NCBI RefSeq assembly: GCF_029873635.1
Contig: NC_080422.1
Span: 17,452,049-17,516,048, forward strand
Direction of reading: 5' to 3'
DNA from: Malania oleifera
Lineage: Eukaryota; Streptophyta; Magnoliopsida; Santalales; Ximeniaceae
DNA: 64,000 bases
Made by a program: the position numbers and the translations under genes. Positions 44,065 to 55,699 of this stretch are shown here, piece after piece. Within the stretch, counting starts at the first letter, position 1. Every line of letters begins with the position of its first letter. Below the pieces are notes generated by a model, which was not told the DNA's origin, searched no databases, and saw only the letters and a list, made by a program, of their open reading frames with translations.

Positions 44065-45825
44065 CCTTAGAGAGTCGAGCCATTAATTAATTAGAAATTA
44101 TCAAAAGTTCAAATTTATTAAATCTTTTAATTACTCCTTATTTTGTGAATATTGTAATTCGTAAATAATCTTGACTAATTGAAAATAGTTTACTTCCATA
44201 ATTTGTAAATAACCTTAATTAATTAAAGATATTTTGTTTCCTAATTTTGTGAATATTAATTGTAGATATTTTGTTTCCAAATATACATATTAATTGTAGA
44301 TATTTTGAATAAGCATATTAATTAGAAATATTTTGTATACTAATCGTAAATGTTTTGTTTCCATATTTTTTTAAGTAAGCATATTAACTAACAATATTTT
44401 GTTTCCAAATTTTTTGAATAAACATATTAATTGTAGATATTGTGTTTCCATATCTTTTGAATAAATATATTATTTGTAGATATCTTGTTTCCTTATTTTT
44501 AATAGCATGTGAATAAATGTGGGGATAGTGGGATTAGGTTAAAAATTAAGTTCACACACTTTCACGCTCTATACCCGAGCTTTCCTTGTTAGGATTAAAT
44601 AGGAGTGTAATAGTGTCAGTCCCTTCGTGGCAGAGCTTGATGGGACCAGCAAACCACTCCGCTCAGTGCGGGTTTTATCCGAATCCCAATGGGGGAGGAT
44701 GAAATTCCAAACTGGGGACCTTTTATCAATAGGGTTAGAGCCTACCCACACATACTTGTCTATAGTCTTCCCTAACTAGGATAGAGCCATGACGAACCCT
44801 ATATATACGTACCTACCCTAGGTTATGACAGGAGCCACATCCTTCTCCATGTATAGTGTGTTGTATATATGTTATGAGATACTTTGTATTATATCATACA
44901 TTTGACATCCATTTTAAACATACATACTACTTGGCCAGTATTCTGGAAAAGCCCAATAATGAGACCATGGCCCATCCTTTCAAAAAATGAAGCACTTGGC
45001 CCAAGCATTTTAAAATATTGATCGACCCAACCCTTTTTCAAATAACTCGGGCCTAATTCTTTAAAAACAAACCTAGGCCCGACCTTTTCCTAAATAAAAA
45101 CTCAGCTCGGGCCTGATTTTCAAAAAAAGGGTCAAACCCAGATTTTCAAAAATGGGCTTCGGCCCTATTACCCAAAAATCTTGGCCAATATTTTCTAAAC
45201 AATCCAAGCCCAAGTCCTTTTAAAACTAGGGCCTGATCCCATCATGAAATATATTGAAGCCCATATTTTAATATACTTGAGGCCCAAGTGCACACTGAAG
45301 TCCACAAGCCCATATTGAACAAATCCAATGGGTTGACTAACCTGGGTCAACCCCAACCTCAGATCATAATCTGACCCTTCATAGAATCTGAGGTACATGG
45401 ACCATCATCAAAGAAAGGAATGGTTAAGGGAAGAGTTGAATTGAAATTGTGGCCCATCAATGGTCGTCTTAATCTTGAAAATCTTTCATTAGCGATATTC
45501 TGGCAATGTAGTCATGGCATTCATGCACTTCATTTCATGCATAGCCATGCACGATAGGTTGCATACATGTTAATATCTCTATTGGTATGTATTTGTGCAC
45601 TAGGTACACCCATGCATAAACACCCATTGCATAACATAATCATTCCATGTTTAATTTCATAACCATGCATGCATAGTCATCTCTAATGAGTCGGTAATCA
45701 TATCCCCATTTTTCTATAAAACTAGTGTACCAAGGTGGTGAAATCAAGATCCAGTACTTCAAAAGCGAGCGAAATAGAACGGTCCCTATACATCCTTTTT
45801 AGGTTTCTGGAAAAGGGTTAGACTC
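44065..45825 (+). other. 5' leader of the Ogre-like element
   Basis: Untranslated region with no supported gene. Positions 44,100-44,510 hold a degenerate tandem repeat (ATTAATTGTAGATATTTTGTTTCC-like units of about 50-60 bp). A block at 44,560-44,830 has the CCTTCGTGGCAGAGC...GGATAGAGCCATGACGAACCC wording typical of Ogre leaders. From 44,930 to 45,310 GGCCC/GGGCC words recur. No additional ORF1 of the kind seen in Ogre was recognised. Confidence 0.6.
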
Positions 45826-47298
45826 ATGTGGAAGGATCTAGAAGGTCAGATAAGCTCTCCCGCACTGAATCATGAAGATGTTCATCAGGATGTGCAAAAG
45901 ATTAAGGATCAGATGGAGAAGGTAGCCCCCTCGTGGAGCAAAACTACACAACATCCAAAGCAGCCAGTTGAAAACAAGCCTTCATTCAAACCACGAGCGA
46001 TGGAGTCGTTGTCTGGTCTAGGTTTAAGCCTATACACATTTATCCTAGCAACTCAGGACTTGAGACCCCAACCGGTGAGTGATGTCCAAGTTCCGCCCTT
46101 TATCTATCTTGATATTCAAGAAGCGAGAATAGCTGAAGAAAGGGGCAAAGAGCAAATACCTCGTCAAGAAATAAATCATAAGAATGAAGTCTGGGAAGAA
46201 CAGCTGCAAGCTATGCAAAAAGCAAACATGTCTGGTTCGTCGGATGCTTTCAATTCTTGTCTGATGTCGAATTTGATCTTACCCCCAAAGCCCGAAGTCT
46301 TGAATTTTACGATGTTTAGTGGGTCCGAATGTCCACTAGCTCACTTGGGGATGTACTTACAGAAGATGGTTGCGCATAGTGGTGATGATGATATGCTTAT
46401 CCGATATTTCCAAGATAGCTTGACTGGAGCGGCAATCAGATGGTACATTCAGCAGGATCGAGCTCGAATCTATACTTGGAAAGATCTGGAAAATTCATTT
46501 ATAGCTCAGTACCGCCATGTGATAGAAATGGCACTTGATCGTATGACCCTGCGAAGCATGCAAATGAAACCTAATGAAACATTCAGAGAATATGCATATA
46601 GATGGAGGGACATGTCCATCCAAGTGAGCCCTTCGGTGGAAGATAGGGAGGCTATCTCCCTATTCGTGAATACATTGAAAGATCCCTATTTTGGGCATCT
46701 CTTATAGGCGACCCCCCATGACTTCATGGATATTGTTTCTACTGGAGAGAGAATCGAAACAGCCATCAAAGTCGGAAAAGCCATAAGTAGTGACGAAGAA
46801 ACCAGTTCGGACAAGAAATGGACAAATAGGAAGAAGGATAATGAAACTCATATGATTCAAGGGCGACAATACCAAAGAGGTCATAACCAAGGGTTTAGAA
46901 GAAATATGATTAACCAGATAGCGCATACAGGCACAGGGTCTCAGTTTGTTCCCTATGGGCCTACGCCCACACAGAAAAATGTTTAGACGCAGAGATATGG
47001 TCTTAATAGGGTGGAACCAATTCCCATGTCCCATTTGGAATTGTTCCCCCAATTTCTCGAAAGAAGGCTCATTTCAACCATCCCTAGAGTAGCCGTACGA
47101 CACCCCCTACCACAATGGTATGACCCGGATGCTAAGTGCGCTTATCACTCCAATTCTCCAGGTCACACCATTGACCGCTGTTGGACATTTAAACACAAGG
47201 TACAGTCATTGAGGGATGCCGATTGGTTGGTCTTCGATGATAAGCAACCAGGAATCCAGAGTGATCCCCTACCCAATCACGGGGAAAGAAATGGTTAA
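45826..47298 (+). pseudogene. gag of the Ogre/Tat-like element, one frame with two TAG stops
   Basis: ATG 45,826 opens a single frame of 490 codons to the stop at 47,296-47,298, broken only by TAG at 46,705 and TAG at 46,984. Residues 150-295 form the Retrotrans_gag capsid domain (PKPEVLNFTMFSG, PLAHLGMYLQKM, YFQDSLTGAAIRWY, WKDLENSFIAQY, FREYAYRWRDMS). The C-terminal part has PLPQWYDPDAKCAYHSNSPG followed by HTIDRCWTFKHKVQSL, the cysteine-histidine motif that marks Ogre/Tat gag proteins, and ends PLPNHGERNG. Normally protease and RT follow in the polyprotein; here there is none. Both stops are consistent with C-to-T change of CAG. Truncated capsid could in principle still be made from the first 293 codons. 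Confidence 0.88.
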
Positions 47299-49636
47299 TA
47301 TGTTGTACAAAGGATTGGGAGCCAAGGTCAGGCAAAAGAATATGTCAAGTTATGGATCCTAGAGTTCTCGTAAGGAGCCCAAAGGGAGCAAAAGTACACA
47401 AGGGGCAAGTTTTTGATTATCTAGTTTGTTTCATGTGATGATATCATTTTAATTCCCTATCTTCTGGCAGTCTGTCGACACTATTGTCTCAGACATTTTC
47501 CCTTTCATCAATAAATTGAATTATGCATTTTCTCATATCACTTGTGCCCTGAGTTCAATTGACCAAAAATTTGTTTGCTGATGTTTCATGTAAAGATAAG
47601 GAAAATAATAATACCAATATTCATAAGCCAGAAAGTAATGTTAATTTTAAAAACTAAACACAGGAGGTGGAATTAGAAGAAGATAAAACAATTTTCCTCA
47701 CCCTATGAAGACAGATGTTGTGAAGAAATAAAGAATCTCAAAGGAATTCAGTAAAATACATGTGCTGTGCCAAGAATTTCAAGTCAATTCACTATTCATG
47801 TTTTGATCAAATGATAGATGGCCATCTTTGGCCGACCAGTTATCCCTAAAAAGAACCAAATATTGATTTACTAATTGTTAACCAAGTTGAGCTTGAATGT
47901 TAAACTAGTCTTTTCTTAAAAGCCAGTCACCAAAAAGTTAACCTGGGTTGGGTCTCCTAGTGTTTGGCAAGTCATATGAGACAACAATGGGCTATCGAAA
48001 TGATGGCAGACCATTTTTCTTCTACCAAAAAGAAATTCAAAGAAGAAATCTCTTGCAAGCCCTTTTGAGCCTGAAAAATTCATTTATTGATTAACCCGTC
48101 AAAGGATCACACCCCACACTGGGGCAATTTTAAAGGATTAGTCCCAAATGAAGTCCAAACAAAAATGACAAAATCCCTTCATAGAGAAAAACAAAAGGGA
48201 TCAGTAAAAGCAAATGGAAAGAGAAAGAAGAAAAAAGAAAGAAAATAAGGGACATACTACATATGTGATATTTGACCAAATTACCCCTGATGAAATCGAT
48301 AATTTTGAGCCTTATTTAACTCTTTTCTTCTTTAACCCATACCCTTAGCCTACATTACAGTCCAAATGAAAGTCCTGACTGGATTGGTATACGTTGTTGT
48401 CTCAAATGATTTGTCAAACTCAATATTGAATTTGAACTACGTAATAACCTGATCCTGAAAAGGTATGTAGGCAGCTTGTTTAAATAACAAGTTCGGTCAA
48501 CATCTTGCAAAATGTCTCAACTCGAACTGGGGGCGTAAAACATTATTTGGGAGGGTATTTTTGAGCCTTAGTTTCCCTTTTATTCTGAAAACCTGTATCC
48601 CTCAGCCTATGTTTCGTCCCGAGTCTTAAAGACCATCTTGAGATCAAAACATGAGTTGAACTTGACTAAACTAAAGGCAACGTTTAAATATGTGAAATTT
48701 CTAATGGTTTCACAGCAGGATGAAACAAAAGAAGAGAGGTGGCCATCGATAAAGCTGGGACAGTCGAAGAAAAGAACAGCCATTCAATTTGGTAAATTAA
48801 CATCAATATCATATGGCTTTTGAACACTGGTATGAATTTTTCTTGTAATAGCATTGGAACATGGTAAAACATCTTTTTGGGTGGTTGACCTTTTGATTTC
48901 ACAAGTTGATGTCATAATTGCATAATCATTCCTCATTTCAATGGGATGGATAATCAAAGAGTTTCGGAACCACTAGTGTGCTTCTTATAGAGGAGGTCCC
49001 CGTTGAGGAAATACGATGCACATAGAATCAGTCAATTAAACTGGGGCAAATGTCATGTCAGGCTTTAAAGATCTGCTTATTCAAGAAGAATCTAACAACC
49101 AGACCAAGATCAGTGGCAGATAAACTCATCTGGGGTAAGTTTCGATTTGAGTTTCAGTGGGACTTATTCAAGCACCTTCTTATCAGATTAGACGAATAGG
49201 AAAACAGGGCCAAAAGCTGTTATAAACCCATTCAACTAGGTAGATTCTGTGATGGAGTTTCATTTGAGCCAAGTTGACCACCTCCAGTAAGAAAATTGGG
49301 CCAAGATCAGTTATGAATCCATTTAGTTGGGGCAAGTTTCGAGGGAACCAAGTCAGAGGCAACATAGTCAAGATTGGAGATTGATCGGTTGATTATAGGC
49401 ACATTGGAAAAAGAAAGTTCATGCATCGTCATGCATTTCATGCATTACACAGAAAAGTGCATACATATTATATCATACAACATGCTTGCATATCCCCATG
49501 TTTTGGTGTCATATCAAACACCTCGCACGCATGCATCCCCACATAGCATCATTCATTCACACCTGTCCTAACATCCTTGTATAAGCAATCTATGTTTCAT
49601 CTAAAAAAAAAAAAGAGGAAGAAGAAGAAAAGGGGT
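47299..49636 (+). other. Post-gag non-coding region replacing pol
   Basis: No protease, RT, RNase H or integrase motif was found in any frame. Two similar blocks (48,300-48,500 and 48,560-48,660) begin TTTTGAGCCTTA and contain AACCCATACCCTTAGCCTAC / AACCTGTATCCCTCAGCCTA, indicating an old tandem duplication. GTATGTAGGCAGC near 48,463 is a phrase common downstream of pol in Ogre/Tat elements. Deletion of pol fits these observations. Confidence 0.65.
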
Positions 49637-49850
49637 TGGGGCAACTGGCCCAGGTACCAATCAATCCATCTACCCTGAGACTGGGGCAACTGGCCCAGGT
49701 CTTATTCAAGTCTTTCACTTCCAAACTGGGGCAATCGACCCTATTCCAAATTTTAGCATTCATTTTGAAGTTGGGGCATCTACCTTCAGGACCAAATTAG
49801 GTCGCATGACTCTTGGGATCCTATACCCGAGATCATCAATTCAAAATTTC
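49637..49850 (+). repeat. Diverged upstream units of the 45-bp array
   Basis: TGGGGCAACTGGCCC starts at 49,637 and 49,682, TGGGGCAATCGACCC at 49,727 and TGGGGCATCTACC at 49,772: a period of exactly 45 bp. A fifth unit, CTTGGGATCCTATACCCGAG, is at 49,812-49,831. The sequence differs from the main array but period and GGG...CCC hairpin layout are shared. Confidence 0.82.
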
Positions 49851-51715
49851 ATCTGGCTCTCGGGTTCCTACACCTGGTGCGAGTCACCTTCCATGAACTA
49901 TAGCTCGGGTTCCTACACCCGATGCGAGTCACCTTCCATGCACTATAGCTCGGGTTCCTACACCCGGTGCGACTCATCCTCCGTGAACTATAGCTCGGGT
50001 TCCTACACCCGGTGCAAGTCACCCCTCGTGAACTATAGCTCGGGTTCCTACACCCGATGCAAGTCACCCTTCCGTAAACTATAGCTCGGGTTCCTACACC
50101 TGGTGCAAGTCACCTTTCGTGAACCATAGCTCGGGTTCCTACACACGGTGCAAGTCACCCTTCAATGAACTATAGCTCGGGTTCCTACACCCGGTGCAAG
50201 TCACCCTTCGTGAACTATAGCTTGGGTTCCTACACCCGGTGCAAGTCACCTTTCGGGAACTATAGCTCGGGTTCCTACACCCGGTGCAAGTCACCCTTCC
50301 ATGAACTATAGCTCGTGTTCCTACACCCGGTGCAAGTCACCCTTCCATGAACTATAGCTCGGGTTCCTACACCCGGTGCAAGTCACCCTTCCTTGAACTA
50401 TAGCTCGGGTTCTTACACCCGGTGCAAGTCACCTTTCGTGAACCATAGCTCGGGTTCCTACACACGGTGTAAGTCACCCTTCCATGAACTATAGCTCGGG
50501 TTCCTACACCCGGTGCAAGTCACCCTTCGTGAACTATAGCTCGGGTTCCTACACCCGGTGCAAGTCACCTTTCGTGAACTATTGCTCGGGTTCCTACACC
50601 CGATGCAAGTCACCCTTCCGTGAACTATAGCTCGGGTTCCTACACCAGTTGCAAGTCACCCTTCCGTGAACTATAACTCGGGTTCCTACACCCGGTGCAA
50701 GTCACCCTTCCTTGAACTATAACTCGGCTTCCTACACTCGGTGCAAGTCACCCTTCGTGAACTATAGCTCGGGTTCCTACACCCGGTGCAAGTCACCTTT
50801 CGTGAACTATTGCTCGGGTTCCTACACCGGGTACAAGTCACCCTTCCGTGAACTATAGCTCGGGTTCCTACATCCGGTGCAAGTCACCCTTCCGTGAACT
50901 ATAGCTCGGGTTCCTACACCCGGTGCAAGTCACCCTTCGTGAACTATAGCTCGGGTTCCTACACCCGGTGCAAGTCACCCTTCCGTAAACTATAGCTCGG
51001 GTTCCTACACCCGGTGCAAGTCACCTTTCGTGAACTATAGCTCGGGTTCCTACACCCGGTGCAAGTCAACCTTACGTGATTTATAGCTCGGGTTCCTACA
51101 CCCGGTGCAAGTCACCCTTCCCTGAACTATAGCTCGGGTTGCTACACCCGGTGCAAGTCACCCTTCGTGAACTATAGCTCGGGTTCCTACACCCGGTGCA
51201 AGTCACCTTTCGTGAACTATAGCTCGGGTTCCTACACCCGGTGCAAGTCACCCTTCCGTGAACTATAGCTCGGGTTCCTACACCCGGTGTAAGTCACCCT
51301 TCTGTGAACTATAGCTCGGGTTCCTACACCCGGTGCAAGTCACCCTTCATGAACTATAGCTCGGGTTCCTACACCCGGTCCAAGTCACCCTTCTGTGAAC
51401 TATAGCTCGGGTTCCTACACCCGGTGCAAGTCGCCCTTCTGTGAACTATAACTTGGGTTCCTACACCCGGTGCAAGTCACCTTTCGTGAACTATAGCTCG
51501 GGTTCCTACACCAGGTTCAAGTCACCCTTCCGTGAACTATAGCTCGGGTTCCTACAGCCGGTGCAAGTCACCCTCCGTGCACTATAGCTCGGGTTCCTAC
51601 ACCCGGTGCAAGTCACCTTTCGTGAACTATAGCTCGGGTTCCTACACCCGGTGCGAGTCACCTCTCATGAACTATAGCTCGAGTTCCTACACCTGGTGCA
51701 AGTTATCCTCATGTG
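49851..51715 (+). repeat. Tandem array of about 41 units of 45-46 bp
   Basis: Consensus unit: CTATAGCTCGGGTTCCTACA, then CCCGGTGCAAGTCACCCTTC, then GTGAA. Each contains the inverted repeat CGGGT-TCCTAC-ACCCG. Single-base variants and 45/46-bp length changes occur between units. The array lies just before the PPT, in the 3' untranslated region. Because 45 is divisible by 3, short stretches are open in frame (YSSGSYTRCKSPFVN-like), but length variants break it. Confidence 0.95.
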
Positions 51716-51869
51716 CTTTCGAGCCTGGTACAAGTCGGTTTGCACAGATCATCTTGGTCACTTTTGTTACATTTGGCCTGGTCCAAAATCAGCATCTTTT
51801 GTCTTTGCAGGTTTGTTGCTACAAATAACATAGGAGAGTTCCTACTTTTACTTTGAAACAACGAAACCT
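51716..51869 (+). other. Spacer between array and PPT
   Basis: Non-coding, with CTTTGCAGGTTTGTTGCTAC near the end. Nothing else seen. Confidence 0.55.
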
Positions 51870-51884
51870 ACAAAGAGGGGCAGC
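51870..51884 (+). other. Polypurine tract of the Ogre-like element
   Basis: ACAAAGAGGGGCAGC directly before the 3' LTR; typical PPT of Ogre/Tat elements. Confidence 0.82.
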
Positions 51885-51973
51885 TATAGACACCCTATTT
51901 TTGCCCTAACCAAATGAAACAAAGGGTCCTTTCTCATTGTATTATGATTATTATTATTACCTTATTTTCACTA

Positions 51974-52009
<36 letters not shown>

Positions 52010-52374
52010 CATTACTATGATTTCTATTGTGGTTATTTACACATTATTATTATTATTATTATTATTTTTCACTATTATTATTATTGTTAACTATTTTTCC
52101 ATATTGATGTAAGTAATTTATTATTATTATTTTATTATGATTATTTTCCTATATTATTATAAGTGGCTTATTATTATCACTATTATTTATTTATTATTAT
52201 GTTTATTATTATTATTATTATTTTTATTTGTTATTTTTACCACTATATTCACCATTATTATTACTATTATTATTATTATTATTATTTTTATTAACGTTAT
52301 TATTATTTGGCTAATTATCATTAATTTTTATTACTCTTATTATCATTTATTATTATCTTTATTTCTATATTCAC

Positions 52375-52429
<55 letters not shown>

Positions 52430-55078
52430 CCTTATTACCACGATAGTAATTATACTCATATATATTGTTTCCAAAAGAAAAAGTATAATAAAAATACAAT
52501 AAACCAAAAAGGAAAAGAGAGAGTTAGGGTTTCTAAATTTTTTTTTATATAATGACCCTTTTGGCTTCTCTCCAAACAGAGCCGGGGGCGCAGGAAAAAC
52601 AGAAAGAAAATCCTTGCTGCGCACCCTAATTCTCTTTCCCCGGCTCCATCTCTTCCTCCTTGATTCTCCCCCTTTGCTCTCTGTCTCTCATGCTCCCCCC
52701 TCCGTTCCCACAGATCTGCAGCATTAGCAGACTCCCACACCACCACAGGACCACCCAGCGCCTCCAGCAATCCTCACTGCCCTCCGCACGGCAACAGGCC
52801 AACAGCACCCGAAGCCAGCCTCTGGCTATCCCGGCAACAGGCCAGCACACCCGACAGTCCAGGCATCGCCGCTGCCGTCACTCCATCTCCTCCGTCTCCA
52901 TACCAGCCCCGCCATCGCCATCGAGCACTCACGAATTAGTATCTCACGCTCACAGCAGCCATCGTTCATACCATATCTACACCCGCCGCTGCACACTCCA
53001 GACGAACCAGCGAGCATCCGCACAGCCTCCACCCTCAGCATCTCGTTCTCTCCGGCCACCACGAACGAGAGCTCCAGCCACCGTCCTCTCCACTATCAGA
53101 ACTGCCATACCAGTTGGAAGTTCCTGTAGCCGTGATTTCCTCCTACTCCAGATCCTCCCTGCTGCACTGACCAACACCGGTGGCCTCCCCAACAATCACT
53201 GCCGTCGCTGCAAGTCGCCGCCGAACAACAGCAACCCGAAGCTCTCCTCCACACCGGCAGGCCACACAGCCACCCGAGGACCCGAGCACTGCTGCAACAC
53301 TCCGGCCACTAGCCAGTCCTCCTCGTCACCGTCGCCGTCACCGCCCGGCATCTCCAGATTTCTGACCACCCTCCAACAGCAACCCCCCTGTGAGTCTCCC
53401 TGCCCTCTGCATGCTGGCCACAACACACACACACCCAAGTCCCCTACCCAGATTCCTGCACACAGTATGCACTGCACATATAAATTACTTATTTACTATT
53501 ATTATAGTAAGCTTTTTTTTTTTTTTTATGTTGTAATGTTATTTATGTGTTTTAATGTTGTAATACTTTTAGTAATAGGTCTGTATTTATTTATGTTTTA
53601 TTGTTAATATTTGAAATGCAATTATTGTCTTGAATATTTGTTTATGGTTTTTGTTGTGTTGATATTATAATATTTTACATGCCATGTATTTAGTTGGTTT
53701 GTATATTTATTCATGATTTCTTTGTTGATTTTGTAACATTTAATATGTAATAGTCATTCTATTTGGTTGTATTATATTTAGGGTTTTTATCATTATTGTT
53801 GATTTTTATATGTAATATGTTAGTGTTTTAGGGTTTATTTTGTTGTCATTATAATATTCAATGTGTAATATATTCATCTTATTGGCTTATATGTTTATTT
53901 ACAGTTCTTTGTTTTTATCGTAATATTTAATGAGTAATATGTTCACCTTACTTGCTTGTATAATTATTTCAGGTTTTTTTATTTATTTATTGATATTGTG
54001 ACATTTAATGGGTAATATATTTATCTCATTTGCTTGTGTAATTATTTAGGGTTTTTTATTATTATTATTATTACTGTATTATTTAATGTGTAATGTGATT
54101 ATTTCATTTACTTGCGTAATTATTTAGGGTGTATATTAATTTTGGCAACAATGTCATATTGGTATATATTATTTTCAGCAATACCTTGTTTCCATAATTT
54201 CATTATTTCTTTACCTTTGCATTAGTTTCCATGTTTTAATTTTAAATTTGGTTTATTTATTTTATTAATTATTTCCATATGGGTGTAAAGGTAGTTATAG
54301 GATATTAGGGGTGTGTACCATTAGGTAGATTATTATTATTACCTTTTATTTAGAGTGTATCATTATTATTATCATGTGTGAAATTATTACGTTACCATTA
54401 TGATATTCAGAATATGTATTTATTGTTAATATGTGCATATTGTTACTATTAATATTATTTATTATTATCATTATGGGATTACTACTATTAATATTAATAT
54501 TATTATTATTATTATTACTATTATTAGTACCATTATTATTATTTTTACTATTGTTATTTATTATTATTTTTATTTTTATTATTATGTTCATTATTATAAT
54601 GATTATTATTATTTTATTTTATTTTTGTTATTAAATATTTTTGATTTTTTATCCCTATGATTTTATTGCGGGGTATGAGCCTTCGGGCTTCACGTACCTT
54701 TAAGCTCTAAGGGAATATATATATATATATATATATATATGTATTTATTTATTTATTTTTCATATGTATTTATAAGTTCATAAAAGGGAGTAATTTAAAG
54801 ATTTATTAGATTAATTTAGGGATAATTTCCAATTAATTAGGTACCGTTCGTAAGAACGGGCGCGTAGGGGGTGCTTGTACCTTCCCCTCGCGTAACCGAA
54901 CTCCCAAGCCTAACTTTGGAAACATAGACCCATTCTACCCCTAACAGGGTAGTAATTATGTGTTCTAACCTCACTAAAAGGTTAGTGGCAACTCCGACAT
55001 TCCTGTTTTTTTCGAAAATATTAAAATTGATTTTGATTTCGCCGCCCGGGGCACACGCGCGCCCGAGACGTCGCGACA
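51885..55078 (+). repeat. 3' LTR of the Ogre/Tat-like element
   Basis: Begins TATAGACACCC (TG decayed to TA) and ends GTCGCGACA. Collinear with the 5' LTR: ATT clusters at 51,946-52,428 and 54,330-54,627, TATA at 52,546, C-rich island 52,576-53,480, TA run 54,716-54,741, hairpins as listed. A 315-codon frame in the C-rich island (52,660-53,607) is broken in the other LTR. Confidence 0.93.
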
Positions 55079-55083
55079 ACATG

Positions 55084-55360
55084 CACTTTCAATACCTACA
55101 CTTTAAATTCCATGCAAGTTTGCATATTTGATTGTGTTGAATCCCTAAGGTAAAGGATAGCCTAGCTAGAAATTTATTCACGTAGACGGACGAGGCTATG
55201 GTTCATGTACGGGGTGATCTTGTGATCGTTGTGATAAAGTATATCCTTGTTTCCGATCGTGGTCCAGAGGATTGGTGCACCTTCACTACTCTATGCCATC
55301 GAACAGTTCACTGAGCCACTAGCCTAGGACAGATAGCTGATTGGACATAGTTAGCGTGCA
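55084..55360 (+). mobile_element. SIRE-like LTR, right part
   Basis: Continues 39,786-40,799 across the Ogre-like insertion: GTTGAATCCCTAAGG, TAGCCTAGCTAG, and GGTGATCTTGTGATCGTTGTG are words from the 3' part of such LTRs. The point where it gives way to the next element is unclear. Confidence 0.5.
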
Positions 55361-55646
55361 CGATAGTTTAGGCTTGATTCATAATCTAATATCTATTTTG
55401 TAGGAGTAGTGATAATGTAAATTTACATGCTTTAAGTAGTTGTTTGAAAAAAATTTAAAAAAACTCTCATTTTTCTCTTTTACACAAAGTGTAGTAAATT
55501 AGGCTAGAAGTGATTAACAACCTCACACCAGTCCCTGTGGATCGATACCTGACTTACTCATTATTCTACTAAACTTGGGATAGTTAGGTTTATAAATATT
55601 ATCTTTGGTAGTTAAGGACCCAAACCTTGGTGAGCCTAGAAAATTT
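55361..55646 (+). mobile_element. End of an Athila-like LTR (plus strand)
   Basis: Includes CCAGTCCCTGTGGATCGATA and ACTTACTCATTATTCT, phrases typical of the last part of Athila-like LTRs, and leads directly to a PBS at 55,647. The left boundary is not determined. Confidence 0.5.
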
Positions 55647-55664
55647 TGGCGCTATTGTCGAGTA
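55647..55664 (+). other. Primer-binding site, tRNA-Asp type (decayed)
   Basis: TGGCGCTATTGTCGAGTA, a mutated TGGCGCCGTTGCCGGGGA-type PBS following AAAATT. Confidence 0.7.
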
Positions 55665-55699
55665 ATGTGCCACATTTGTAAGCCAATTTCTAGTTTTAA

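Larger units (their letters stand above)
40800..55078 (+). mobile_element. Complete non-autonomous Ogre/Tat-like Gypsy retrotransposon, 14.3 kb
   Basis: A perfect 5-bp duplication ACATG (40,795-40,799 and 55,079-55,083) flanks two LTRs of 3,244 and 3,194 bp. In order: LTR, PBS of the tRNA-Arg kind used by Ogre elements, long leader, gag with an Ogre/Tat-type cysteine-histidine motif, about 2.5 kb of non-coding sequence, 45-bp tandem hairpin array, PPT, LTR. No protease, RT, RNase H or integrase was found. The two LTRs are identical over stretches of about 250 bp and differ mainly by single bases and microsatellite length, so insertion is fairly recent. An autonomous partner would have to supply pol. 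Confidence 0.92.

Noticed and set aside
49851..51715. CRISPR-like regular repeat array
   Set aside because: Units are contiguous 45-46-bp tandem repeats with no unique spacers, inside a plant retrotransposon between gag and the 3' LTR, with no cas genes.
52660..53607. 315-codon open frame in the 3' LTR as a gene
   Set aside because: Composition-driven (C-rich), broken in the near-identical 5' LTR, overlapped by equally long frames on the other strand.
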